64,000 nucleotides of DNA from Bradyrhizobium sp. GTDB lineage: Bacteria > Pseudomonadota > Alphaproteobacteria > Rhizobiales > Xanthobacteraceae. Below are positions 50,871-59,397 of the stretch, piece by piece. The translations under genes and the position numbers were made by a program. Below the pieces are notes generated by a model. That model searched no databases, was not told the DNA's origin, and saw nothing but the letters and a program-made list of their open reading frames with translations. The stretch lies in assembly GCF_027307225.1 (NCBI RefSeq), contig NZ_DAHUXJ010000139.1, positions 1 to 64,000 on the forward strand, in the 5' to 3' direction. Positions within the stretch are counted from its first letter, which is position 1, and each line of letters opens with the position of its first letter.

Positions 50871-51023
50871 CTACACGTCGTGCCTCTTGCCAAAGCTCGA
50901 CAGCGTGTCCACGAGCAATTGTTCGGCGCGGCTTTTAGCTTCCGCGTCGTTGCGGCAGGAGAAGTCGAAGCGCTTGCTGAAATGGCCGTCGTCGCCGACG
51001 ACGTAAACGGAACAACCCTTCAT
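50871..51023 (-). CDS. Small protein, short relative of the YRxYRI family
   Basis: A 50-residue frame (MKGCSVYVVGDDGHFSKRF, then RNDAEAKSRAEQLLVD). The strand-GDDGHF-strand-acidic-helix layout resembles the protein at 42603 and other small rhizobial proteins that begin with a YxVGxDGHF strand. The ribosome site is weak. Divergent from the next gene by 73 bp. Confidence 0.42.
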   Translation of the reverse strand: MKGCSVYVVGDDGHFSKRFDFSCRNDAEAKSRAEQLLVDTLSSFGKRHDV

Positions 51024-51096
51024 TTGGAACCCGCCGCCCGAGGAACAGGCGAGTTGGTGAGGACGTTGCAGCGTTAGCTCAACGGAAAGGTGACAT

Positions 51097-51348
51097 ATGA
51101 AACTCGGCACAATCATCTTAGCAGTCACTATTGCACTCCCGGCCACGGCAACTTTTGCACAGACGCGCACTCCCGGTAGCCCGGCCGCAAAACAGGACAT
51201 TGGCGACCCAATAAATCAAAGGCGAACAAGCGAAGAGAGAGCTGCGGGCGTTACTAGCGGGCGTGCAAGGCACAATTCTCCCAGGCTCCATCAAGGCATC
51301 GGCGGTCCACCCAGCAGCAAACAAAGCGGCACCGACAGCGGAGGTTAG
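51097..51348 (+). CDS. Small secreted protein
   Basis: An 83-residue protein with a good signal peptide (MKLGTIILAVTIALPATATF, cut after TFA-Q) and a short, polar, low-complexity mature part rich in Gly, Ser, Pro and Arg. AAAGGTG precedes the ATG. No domain recognised; probably periplasmic and unstructured. Confidence 0.58.
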   Translation: MKLGTIILAVTIALPATATFAQTRTPGSPAAKQDIGDPINQRRTSEERAAGVTSGRARHNSPRLHQGIGGPPSSKQSGTDSGG

Positions 51349-51701
51349 CTATTTCTTTGGGCTCGCCAGCGAGCGCCTTCGGCAAGCCGCGATTGAAGAC
51401 CGATTTGCGCGAGGGGCCCGAGGCGCTGTACGACTTGCGGCGTTCAACGGCCGATTTGACGACGGAATCGAGGCGCCGAGAGGCCCGGCAACCAAAGTCA
51501 TGTGCAAGGAATTTTGACCGAAAGTTCCGGCGCTTGCGGTGAAAGAATTGGTTTACCAACCTTCGCCGCCGTTGCGCTCTCCCCATTTCCGCCGTGTTCC
51601 CCCTGCGGTATACATCCTGGTTGATAATGGCGTCGCTGGCGTCGGGGATGCGACCGCCAGGCACGCGGAACACGCGGCCGCTGGAACGGTACTTGGGGCG
51701 A
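51349..51701. other. Intergenic region upstream of rlpA
   Basis: About 350 bp. Several open frames run through on both strands but none has a domain, signal peptide or good ribosome site. It presumably contains the promoter of the rlpA-dacC-tmk run. Nothing further recognised. Confidence 0.4.
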
Positions 51702-52631
51702 ATGCGAATTAGACGGTCAGCACCGATTCGGGGCGCGTGGCGGGGAATAGCCGTTGTTTCGGCATGCCTCGTGCTTGCGAATTGTTCCTCATCCGGTCTC
51801 GTAAGCCGCGTCGATCCGAAATTCGGCGTTTCCTCCAGTCCTCGCGTCGTCGCCATGGGTGACCCCGTGCCGAAGGGTGGGGGAACCTACCGCGTCGGCA
51901 AGCCCTATTTAGTCGGCGGCCAACTCTATACCCCCGAGGAAAACGTCAATTATCGCCAGGAAGGCCTTGCCTCCTGGTACGGCGAGGATTTTCACGGACG
52001 CCTGACCGCCAATGGCGAGGTTTTCGATATGACCTCGCTCTCCGCAGCCCATCCGACGCTGCCGATGCCGTGTTACGCCCGTGTCACCAACCTTTCTAAC
52101 GGCAAGTCCCTGATCGTTCGCGTCAACGACCGCGGTCCTTATCACGCCAACCGTGTGATGGACGTATCGAGCCGGGCTGCGGACCTTCTGGGATTCAAGA
52201 GCAGCGGTGTGGCGCGGGTGCGCGTCGAATATGTCGGCCGCGCGCCGCTAGAAGGCTCCGACGACCGTCTGCTGATGGCAACGTTACGCACCGGTGCGCC
52301 GGCGCCCGCACCCTCGCTGGTGCAGGTTGCGTCGGCCCGGCCGTTCGTGCCCGAGAGCGCCGGCCGGGGACGGCCCATTCGCGGCGAGGTCCCGCTTCCG
52401 GAAGGCAGGCCTTATGACCTCGGTAGCACGCAGCCTGAGCAGGCAGCCTACGCGGAGCCGCAAACGCGCACCGCCTATAGGCACCCGCGATCGAACGATC
52501 AGTTGCCGGGCGAGTCACGCGTGGCGGACTACGAATCGCAGGACCGCTACGTAACACGGTCCGTCTCGGCCTATGCGCCGGTGGACCCGCAAATCCCGAG
52601 CGAAATCCTCGCCGGGCGCGGCCTTTACTGA
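51702..52631 (+). CDS. rlpA: Septal ring lytic transglycosylase RlpA-family lipoprotein
   Basis: A 309-residue lipoprotein with signal and lipobox VLANC (lipidated Cys at about residue 28). The double-psi beta-barrel follows: LASWYGEDFHGRLTANGEVFDM, HPTLPMPCYARVTNLSNGKS and VRVNDRGPYHANRVMDVSSRAA, giving the catalytic Asp in NDRGP. The C-terminal third is Pro-rich and disordered, with no SPOR domain. It cleaves naked glycan at division sites in other bacteria. The ATG at 51702 is chosen because it places the lipobox properly. Confidence 0.88.
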   Translation: MRIRRSAPIRGAWRGIAVVSACLVLANCSSSGLVSRVDPKFGVSSSPRVVAMGDPVPKGGGTYRVGKPYLVGGQLYTPEENVNYRQEGLASWYGEDFHGRLTANGEVFDMTSLSAAHPTLPMPCYARVTNLSNGKSLIVRVNDRGPYHANRVMDVSSRAADLLGFKSSGVARVRVEYVGRAPLEGSDDRLLMATLRTGAPAPAPSLVQVASARPFVPESAGRGRPIRGEVPLPEGRPYDLGSTQPEQAAYAEPQTRTAYRHPRSNDQLPGESRVADYESQDRYVTRSVSAYAPVDPQIPSEILAGRGLY

Positions 52632-52837
52632 CCCGCCGAAGGGCCGCCAGCCATTGGCGTTGAAAAGTAGCGGCCAGGGATCGCCGGTAGCGCCACGCCG
52701 GCATCGCGTTTCCGTCAGTCTTGCAGCATCTTATCCGGCAGGACGAAGGCGAGGCGTTAAGCTCGCCCGGGACCGGAAAGTCGTGTTGTTCGAGCAGTTT
52801 CCAGCTGTTAGAAACCGGATCTTCAAGGACAGTTTCG

Positions 52838-54259
52838 ATGGGACGTTCGACATTGCGCTTTCGCCGTCCAGCGGTCACGACGGGCCGCCTAGTGCCCACT
52901 TTCCGAAGTTCGTGCTCGATCGCAGCACCCGCCTTCACGAACTTCGGAAAGTCATGGGCACTAGCAAACTTATTGATCCTAGTACCGCTTTATCGATCTG
53001 AAGTCCCTGATCGAATTCGCCGCTTGTGGTGCAGGGACTTCAGATCGGCGGTACTAGTGCGGGGCCTGGTGGCCGTAGTGCTCCTGGTGACACTCGGATG
53101 GAGCAGCATACTGCTTGCCGCCGGCAACAGCATGCAAGGTGCCAAAAAGGAGGAGGGTGGATTCGACGGCGATGCGCCCACCGCGATCCTCACTGAAGCG
53201 ACAAGCGGAGCTGTCCTGTTCGAAAAGAACGCCGACGAAATGCGCGCGCCCTCCAGCATGATGAAGCTGATGACCGCCGAGGTGGTTTTCCATGCCATCA
53301 AGCAGGGCGACATCAAACTGACCGACGAATTCCACGTCAGCGAGAACGCCTGGCGCCGGGGCGGCGCACCGTCGGGCACCTCGACCATGTTCGCCGCGAT
53401 CCACAGCAAGGTTCCGGTCGACGATCTCCTGCACGGCGCCATCATCCAGAGCGGCAACGACGCCTGTATCGTCATGGCCGAGGCGATAGCCGGCAACGAG
53501 CCAGCCTTTGCCGAGATGATGACGAAACGCGCGCGGGAAATTGGTCTTATGCGATCGACCTTCGCCAATTCCAACGGGTTGCCCAACCCCGGCAACAAGA
53601 TGACGGTGCGCGAGCTCGCTATGCTGGCGCGTCACATCATCCAGACCTACCCGGAGTTCTACAAACTGTTCGGCGAGAAGGAATACACCTGGAACAAGAT
53701 CCGGCAGCCCAACCGAAATCCACTGCTCAATTCGCTCGAAGGCGCCGATGGCCTCAAGACCGGCTACACCAAGGAGGGCGGCTACGGCATGGTAGGATCG
53801 GCCGTTCAGAACGGCGTGCGCCTGATCGTGGCTATCAACGGATTAGAGGATTCGGAAGATCGCGCCAACGAGGCCAAGAAGATGCTCGAATGGGGTTTTC
53901 GCAATTTCGAGGTGCGGACGGTATTCGCGGAGAACCAGACCATCGGCTACGCGAAGGTGTTCGGCGGTGACACCCGCTCGGTCGCGCTCGCCAGCCACGA
54001 GCCGGTCAAGGTCATGGTGCAGAAGAACGGCAATGACAAGCTGATCGCCCGCGTCGTCTATAGCGGGCCGGTGCATGCACCGTTTGCGGCCGGACAGAAG
54101 GTGGGCGTGGTCAAGGTTTGGCGCGGCAGCAACGTTGCGGTCGAAACGCCGGTTTATGCAAAGGACTCGGTAGGCCGCGGCTCGACGCTGCGGCGCGCCT
54201 TTGACGGTGCAACTGAACTCGCGATCGGATTGGTTCGCGCAGGCGCCGAGAAGCTGTGA
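52838..54259 (+). CDS. dacC: D-alanyl-D-alanine carboxypeptidase (PBP5/6 type) with an in-frame repeat insertion
   Basis: A 473-codon frame for a low-molecular-mass penicillin-binding protein that trims peptidoglycan pentapeptides in the periplasm. Active-site motifs are S-x-x-K in PSSMMKLMT, S-x-N in QSGNDAC and KTG in DGLKTGYT; a C-terminal PBP5-type beta domain follows. Repeat copy 8 lies in frame within the signal-peptide region: 165 bp, 55 extra codons without a stop, between MGRSTLRFRRPAVTTGR and the hydrophobic core RGLVAVVLLVTLGW. Without it the protein would be 418 residues with an ordinary signal sequence. A GTG at 53058 right after the repeat could give a normal signal peptide. Confidence 0.85.
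   Translation: MGRSTLRFRRPAVTTGRLVPTFRSSCSIAAPAFTNFGKSWALANLLILVPLYRSEVPDRIRRLWCRDFRSAVLVRGLVAVVLLVTLGWSSILLAAGNSMQGAKKEEGGFDGDAPTAILTEATSGAVLFEKNADEMRAPSSMMKLMTAEVVFHAIKQGDIKLTDEFHVSENAWRRGGAPSGTSTMFAAIHSKVPVDDLLHGAIIQSGNDACIVMAEAIAGNEPAFAEMMTKRAREIGLMRSTFANSNGLPNPGNKMTVRELAMLARHIIQTYPEFYKLFGEKEYTWNKIRQPNRNPLLNSLEGADGLKTGYTKEGGYGMVGSAVQNGVRLIVAINGLEDSEDRANEAKKMLEWGFRNFEVRTVFAENQTIGYAKVFGGDTRSVALASHEPVKVMVQKNGNDKLIARVVYSGPVHAPFAAGQKVGVVKVWRGSNVAVETPVYAKDSVGRGSTLRRAFDGATELAIGLVRAGAEKL
52889..53057 (+). repeat. Double-hairpin palindromic element, copy 8, inside dacC
   Basis: First hairpin 52889-52964, CTAG to CTAG; linker 52965-52978 CAAACTTATTGATC; second hairpin 52979-53057, CTAG to CTAG. 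It is about 98% identical to copy 5. The flanking sequence is CTAGTG at both ends (52889 and 53054), consistent with insertion at a CTAG and duplication of four to six bases. The 165-bp addition keeps the dacC frame open. Confidence 0.92.
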
Positions 54260-54261
54260 CG

Positions 54262-54954
54262 ATGGCCGAGCCCGCAGTGCAAGCTACCGAGGGGCGCGGG
54301 CGTTTCATCTCCTTTGAAGGGGGTGAGGGGTCCGGCAAATCCACCCAGATCAAGATCCTCGCCGAACGGCTCGCCGGCATGAAATTGCATGCCATCGTCA
54401 CCCGCGAGCCCGGCGGGTCGCCCGGTGCCGAGATCATCCGCCATCTCGTGCTCTCGGGGATGGGCAAATTGCTCGGTCCCGAGGCGGAAACCCTGCTGTT
54501 CGCGGCCGCGCGCGACGACCATGCGCGCACCGTCATCGCGCCGGCGCTCAAGCAGGGCACTTGGGTGCTCAGCGACCGCTTTTCCGATTCAACGCGGGTG
54601 TACCAGGGTGCGCTAGGGCACGTCGCGCCCGGGCTTCTCAACGCCATGCAGCGTGTCACGATCGGTGACCTGAAGCCGGACCTGACGGTAATCCTCGACG
54701 TCCCGGTCGAAATCGGCCTCAAGCGTGCCGCGGCACGGCGCGGCACAGCCGCGGCCGACCGGTTCGAATCCGAAGACGTCAGCTTCCACCAGCAACTGCG
54801 CGACGCCTATCGGCAGATCGCCAGAAATGAACCCGAACGCTGCGTGCTGATCGACGCCACCGAGGAGCCGGCGAAAGTGGCCGCGAGTATCTGGTCGGCG
54901 CTACGCGACCGCTTTTTCACGGCAAATGCGGGAAGCGCGGCAGCACAGGCATGA
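54262..54954 (+). CDS. tmk: Thymidylate kinase
   Basis: About 230 residues; phosphorylates dTMP to dTDP with ATP. The P-loop is FEGGEGSGKSTQ near the N-terminus, followed by TREPGGSPGAE (the DR(E/P)-type substrate motif), SDRFSDSTRVYQG, and the lid region AARRGTAAADRFE. The start is at the ATG at 54262, with an alternative GTG at 54256 that would overlap the dacC stop. Its stop overlaps the holB start by four bases, the common tmk-holB arrangement. Confidence 0.95.
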   Translation: MAEPAVQATEGRGRFISFEGGEGSGKSTQIKILAERLAGMKLHAIVTREPGGSPGAEIIRHLVLSGMGKLLGPEAETLLFAAARDDHARTVIAPALKQGTWVLSDRFSDSTRVYQGALGHVAPGLLNAMQRVTIGDLKPDLTVILDVPVEIGLKRAAARRGTAAADRFESEDVSFHQQLRDAYRQIARNEPERCVLIDATEEPAKVAASIWSALRDRFFTANAGSAAAQA

Positions 54955-55988
54955 GCAGCAAAGCGGAGACGCAGCTGGCTGTTTCCCATCCGCGGGAAAC
55001 CACCGATCTGTTCGGCCACCGCGAGGCCGAGATGGCGCTGCTCAATGCCTATCGCAGCGGGCGCATTCCGCACGCATGGCTGATCGGCGGCGCGCAAGGA
55101 ATCGGCAAGGCGACGCTCGCCTACAGGATGGCCCGCTTCGTCCTCGCCCATCCAGATCCGTCTGCGTCAGCTGTCCAACGCGCCGATAGCCTGAATATCG
55201 ACGTGGACGATCCCGTCTCGCGCCGCGTCGCCGCCGAGGCGCATGGCGGTCTTCTCGTGCTGCAGAGGACGGCGAACGACAAGGGCGTGATGCGAACCGT
55301 GATCACCGTCGACGAGACGCGCGAGACCATCACATTTTTCGGATCGACCGCGGCAGCCGAGGGGTGGCGGGTGTGCATCGTCGACACCGTCGACGAACTC
55401 AATCCGAATGCTGCCAACGCGCTGCTCAAGACCCTCGAAGAACCGCCGCGACAATCGTTGTTTCTGCTTATCAGCCACGCGCCGGGAAGGGTGCTGCCGA
55501 CCATCCTGTCGCGCTGCCGCCGACTGGCGTTGCGGCCGCTCACCGGGCCTGACGTGATCCAGGCGGTCAGCCGGACCACCGGACTCACCGGCAACGACCC
55601 TGCGCTACGCGATGCCGCGGAGGCGGCAGAGGGGAGCGTCGCGCGCGCTCTGACGTTGCTCGGCGGCGACGCCGTCAAGCTTCATCACAAGACCGCAGCC
55701 CTGCTCGCGAGCCTGCCTCGGGTCGACCCGCGCGAACTGCACGCGCTTGGTGACGCGCTAGGCGGCAGCGACAAGGTCGCGCTTGCGACCTTCATTGACA
55801 GCATCGAGCGCTGGGTAAGCGCGCGCCTGCGCACCGAAGACCCCAATGCCGACCTGCCGCGCCTTGCAAGGCTGGCGGAGGTATGGGAAAAGATCGGCCG
55901 CGCCGCGCGCGATACCGCTGAATACAACCTCGAGCGAAAGCCGCTGGTTTTCTCGGTATTTGGAATGCTTGCTGAAGCCACGCGATAA
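54951..55988 (+). CDS. holB: DNA polymerase III subunit delta'
   Basis: A 345-residue clamp-loader subunit. AAA+ features are visible: WLIGGAQGIGKATLAYRMAR (Walker A-like), VCIVDTVDELNPNAANALLKTLEEPP (Walker B region and the LLKTLEEPP signature), and LPTILSRCRRLALRPL (sensor 1 with the SRC motif). It helps load the sliding clamp during replication. Located between tmk and metG as in many alphaproteobacteria. Confidence 0.94.
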   Translation: MSSKAETQLAVSHPRETTDLFGHREAEMALLNAYRSGRIPHAWLIGGAQGIGKATLAYRMARFVLAHPDPSASAVQRADSLNIDVDDPVSRRVAAEAHGGLLVLQRTANDKGVMRTVITVDETRETITFFGSTAAAEGWRVCIVDTVDELNPNAANALLKTLEEPPRQSLFLLISHAPGRVLPTILSRCRRLALRPLTGPDVIQAVSRTTGLTGNDPALRDAAEAAEGSVARALTLLGGDAVKLHHKTAALLASLPRVDPRELHALGDALGGSDKVALATFIDSIERWVSARLRTEDPNADLPRLARLAEVWEKIGRAARDTAEYNLERKPLVFSVFGMLAEATR

Positions 55989-56039
55989 CGGCGGTCCTGA
56001 AATCCCGATCTTTTTGTTTGATATGTAAAGGAATTCGCT

Positions 56040-57806
56040 GTGGCGAAGCCTGCCAAGAAAGCCGCCAAGAAGAAGACGAAAAAGGCCAAGAAGCCGGCGC
56101 GTGGCGGCGCGAAGCGCGCTGCCGTCAAGAAGGCGAAGGCGCCGAAGAAGTCCGTCAGGAAAGACGCGAAGAAAGCTGTCAAAAAGGCGGCCAGCGCTCC
56201 TGCGAAGAAATCCGTCAAGAAGTCACCGAAGAATACGTTACCCGCCATTAAGCAACGTAAGTCGCCTTCATCCTATTATATCACGACAGCAATTGCTTAT
56301 CCCAATGGCGCCCCTCATATCGGCCACGCCTATGAGGCGATCGCAACGGATGCGCTGGCGCGCTTCCAGCGCCTCGACGGCAAGGACGTCTTCTTCCTGA
56401 CCGGCACGGATGAACACGGCTTGAAAATGATCCAGACGGCCGAGGCCGAACATCTGACGCCGATGGAGGTGGCAACACGCAACGCGCTACGCTTCAGGGA
56501 AATGGATCAGCGGCTGAACATCTCCTTCGACCGCTTCATCCGCACCACCGAAGAACAGCACCACCGCTCCAGCCAGGAGATCTGGAAGCGGATGGCCGAC
56601 AATGGCGACATCTATCTCGATAGCTACTCCGGCTGGTACTCGGTGCGCGACGAGGCCTATTACGCCGAGGAGGAGACTGCCGTCGGCGAGGACAATGTCC
56701 GCCGTGGACCGCAGAGCACGCCGGTGGAGTGGGTCGAGGAGAAGAGCTATTTCTTCCGCCTTTCCGCCTACCAGGAAAGGCTGCTTGCGCTCTACGAACA
56801 GCACCCGGATTTCATCGGTCCGGACAGCCGCAGGAACGAGGTGGTGAGTTTCGTCAAAAGCGGGCTGCGGGACTTGTCGATCTCCCGCACCACCTTCGAC
56901 TGGGGCGTCAAGGTGCCGGGTGCCCCCGAGCACGTGATGTATGTCTGGGTCGACGCCCTCACCAACTACATCACTGGTGTGGGCTTCCCCGACGAAAACG
57001 ATGCGGACTGGCATTACTGGCCGGCCGACGCGCATATCATCGGCAAGGACATCATTCGCTTCCACGCAGTCTATTGGCCGGCCTTCCTGATGTCAGCCGG
57101 AATCCCTGTGCAGAAGCGAGTCTATGCCCACGGCTTCTTGTTCAATCGCGGTGAGAAGATGTCGAAGTCGGTCGGCAACGTCGTCGATCCCTTCAATCTC
57201 GCCGACCAGTATGGCGTCGATCAGACGCGCTATTTTTTCCTGCGCGAGGTGCCGTTCGGTCAGGACGGCAGCTACAACCATGAAGCCATTGTCGCGCGCA
57301 TCAATGCCGACCTGGCCAACGACCTCGGCAATCTGGCGCAGCGTTCGCTGTCGATGCTTGCCAAACAGTACCAGGGCGTCCTGCCCGAGCCCGGCAAATT
57401 CAGCGATAACGACAAGGCCATTCTGGCGCAGGCGGATGGGATGATTGGGCTCGCACGAAACGCGATGGCGACGCAGCAGATTCATCAGGCGCTCAACGCG
57501 GTCTGGGCTGTCGTTGCCGAAGCCAACCGCTATTTCGCGGGCGAAGCGCCCTGGGCACTCGCCAAGACCGATCCGAAACGCCAGGCCACGGTGTTGTACG
57601 TGACCGCGGAAGTCGTACGACAGATCGCCATTCTGGCCCAGCCGGCGATGCCGCAGGCTTCCGGCAGACTGCTCGATATTCTCGGCATCCCCAACGACGT
57701 CGGTTCCCGCAACTTCGCCGCGCTCGACGCGCGGATCAAACCGGGCACGGTGCTTCCCGCGCCAGCTCCGGTATTTCCGCGCTATATCGAACCGACGGCG
57801 GCCTGA
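56040..57806 (+). CDS. metG: Methionyl-tRNA synthetase with a lysine/alanine-rich N-terminal tail
   Basis: A 588-residue class I synthetase that charges tRNA-Met. The ATP motif is H93-I-G-H96 (APHIGHAYEA); KMSKS is intact (GEKMSKSVGNVVDP). The usual zinc-knuckle cysteines are missing from the connective region (YSGWYSVRDEAYYAEEE), which is the zinc-free form. Ahead of the catalytic core is a tail of about 75 residues with 26 Lys in the first 64, plus Ala and Pro, like a histone H1 tail. No other start codon precedes the core in frame, and AAAGGA lies 8 bp before the GTG at 56040, so the tail is probably translated. Confidence 0.93.
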   Translation: MAKPAKKAAKKKTKKAKKPARGGAKRAAVKKAKAPKKSVRKDAKKAVKKAASAPAKKSVKKSPKNTLPAIKQRKSPSSYYITTAIAYPNGAPHIGHAYEAIATDALARFQRLDGKDVFFLTGTDEHGLKMIQTAEAEHLTPMEVATRNALRFREMDQRLNISFDRFIRTTEEQHHRSSQEIWKRMADNGDIYLDSYSGWYSVRDEAYYAEEETAVGEDNVRRGPQSTPVEWVEEKSYFFRLSAYQERLLALYEQHPDFIGPDSRRNEVVSFVKSGLRDLSISRTTFDWGVKVPGAPEHVMYVWVDALTNYITGVGFPDENDADWHYWPADAHIIGKDIIRFHAVYWPAFLMSAGIPVQKRVYAHGFLFNRGEKMSKSVGNVVDPFNLADQYGVDQTRYFFLREVPFGQDGSYNHEAIVARINADLANDLGNLAQRSLSMLAKQYQGVLPEPGKFSDNDKAILAQADGMIGLARNAMATQQIHQALNAVWAVVAEANRYFAGEAPWALAKTDPKRQATVLYVTAEVVRQIAILAQPAMPQASGRLLDILGIPNDVGSRNFAALDARIKPGTVLPAPAPVFPRYIEPTAA

Positions 57807-57820
57807 GCGGTTTTACTCCC

Positions 57821-58603
57821 ATGCTCGTCGACAGCCATTGCCATCTCGATTTTCCCGATTTTGCCGACGACCTCGACGGCATTGTCGCGCGGGCCGAAGC
57901 GGCCGGCATCGGACGAATCGTCACGATCTCGACACGGGTGAGGCGGCTCGCCGCGCTGCTCGCGATCACCGACAAATACAGCCGCGTCTATTGCTCGGTC
58001 GGCACCCATCCGCATCAGGCCGACGAGGAAGACGGCATTCCGGCCGACGAGTTGATCGCATTGACCAAACATCCGAAGGTCGTCGCACTCGGCGAGGCCG
58101 GGCTCGATTATTTCTACGAACACGGCTCGCGCGAGGCGCAGGAACGCGGCTTTCGGACCCATATTGCGGCCGCGCGGGCAACCGGCCTTCCGCTCGTCAT
58201 CCATACCCGCGAGGCGGATGAGGATTGCGAACGCATCCTGGTCGAAGAAATGGCCCAGGGGCCGTTTCGCGCGGTGCTGCATTGCTACACCGGCGGGCGA
58301 AAGCTCGCGATGAGGGCGATCGAGTTGGGGCTTTCCATCTCTTTCACCGGCATTCTCACCTTCAAGAAGTCAGATGCGCTGCGCGCGCTCGCGGCGGAGC
58401 TGCCGCCCGATCGCATCATGGTCGAGACCGACGCGCCGTACCTTGCGCCCGGAAAATTCCGCGGCAAGCGCAACGAGCCCGCTTATGTGGTCGAGGTCGC
58501 CAAGGTCCTGGCGGAAGCTCGCGGCGTTTCGCTGGAGGAGATTTCGCGGCAGACGACCGAAAACTTCTTCCGTCTGTTCTCGAAAGTGCCCGCATCCGCA
58601 TGA
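57821..58603 (+). CDS. tatD: TatD-family metal-dependent DNase/hydrolase
   Basis: A 260-residue TIM-barrel metallohydrolase. Metal ligands are visible in VDSHCHLDF (HxH), GEAGLDYFY (Glu), LVIHTREADED (His), LHCYTGG (His) and VETDAPYLAPG (Asp). Members degrade DNA or act on small substrates. It is located immediately after metG (14 bp) and overlaps the next gene by four bases, the conserved metG-tatD-MBL order. Confidence 0.93.
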   Translation: MLVDSHCHLDFPDFADDLDGIVARAEAAGIGRIVTISTRVRRLAALLAITDKYSRVYCSVGTHPHQADEEDGIPADELIALTKHPKVVALGEAGLDYFYEHGSREAQERGFRTHIAAARATGLPLVIHTREADEDCERILVEEMAQGPFRAVLHCYTGGRKLAMRAIELGLSISFTGILTFKKSDALRALAAELPPDRIMVETDAPYLAPGKFRGKRNEPAYVVEVAKVLAEARGVSLEEISRQTTENFFRLFSKVPASA

Positions 58604-59397
58604 CGCTCACCCTGACCATTCTTGGTTGCGGATCGTCGGCCGGTGTGCCGAGGCCGGCGTTAGGCTGGGGCGCGTGCGATCCGAACAATCCGAAAAACCG
58701 CCGCCGCCGCTGTTCGCTCCTGGTTGAACAAAGCGTCGCGGGCGGCACGACACGAATCGTCATCGATACCTCGCCCGACCTGCGCGAGCAGTTGATCGAC
58801 GCCAAGGTCGATCACATCGACGGGGTCTTTCTGACTCACGAGCACGCCGACCAGACCCACGGGATCGACGATCTTCGCTCGGTGGTTCTGCATCAGCGCC
58901 GCCGCATTCCGACCTTTTTCAACATGTCGACCGCCGAGGACATCATGGCGCGGTTTTCGTACTGCTTCGTGACCCCGGAGGGCAGCCAGTATCCGCCGAT
59001 CCTCGAGCGCCGTGCGGTCGAAGGCGGCGAAAGCCGCACCATCGAAGGGAAGGGCGGTGCTGTCACGCTTTCGGCGTTCAACCTCGCGCATGGCGATATT
59101 CCCGCGCTCGGCTATCGGATCGGTGGGGCGGCCTATACGCCCGATGTCAGCGACATTCCGGAAGCGAGTTGGCCGTTTCTCAGGGATCTCGATCTCTGGA
59201 TCATCGATGGCCTGCGCTATACCGGCCATCCCAGCCATTTCAGCGTCAGTGATGCCTTGTCGTGGATCGATCGTTTCAAGCCGAAGCGCGCTGTGATTAC
59301 CAATATGCACGCCGATCTGGACTACGAGGTACTACGGCAGAGCCTGCCCAATGGCGTCATTCCCGCCCATGACGGCCTGCGATTGGACGTGCCCTAG
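58600..59397 (+). CDS. MBL-fold hydrolase, PhnP/phosphoribosyl cyclic phosphodiesterase-like
   Basis: A 265-residue metallo-beta-lactamase-fold enzyme. The opening LTILGCGSSAGVPRPALGWG and the motif LTHEHADQTHGIDDLR (HxHxDxxHG) resemble PhnP and related cyclic phosphodiesterases; ITNMHADLDYEVL holds the terminal His. The substrate is unknown. The ATG at 58600 overlaps the tatD stop; the upstream in-frame codons are the shadow of tatD. Its stop overlaps that of the convergent next gene by four bases. Confidence 0.85.
   Translation: MTLTLTILGCGSSAGVPRPALGWGACDPNNPKNRRRRCSLLVEQSVAGGTTRIVIDTSPDLREQLIDAKVDHIDGVFLTHEHADQTHGIDDLRSVVLHQRRRIPTFFNMSTAEDIMARFSYCFVTPEGSQYPPILERRAVEGGESRTIEGKGGAVTLSAFNLAHGDIPALGYRIGGAAYTPDVSDIPEASWPFLRDLDLWIIDGLRYTGHPSHFSVSDALSWIDRFKPKRAVITNMHADLDYEVLRQSLPNGVIPAHDGLRLDVP

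Noticed and set aside
58225..58599. Longer N-terminus for the MBL-fold hydrolase
   Set aside because: The added 125 codons are an out-of-frame reading of tatD; the ATGA overlap at 58600 gives the normal family start.
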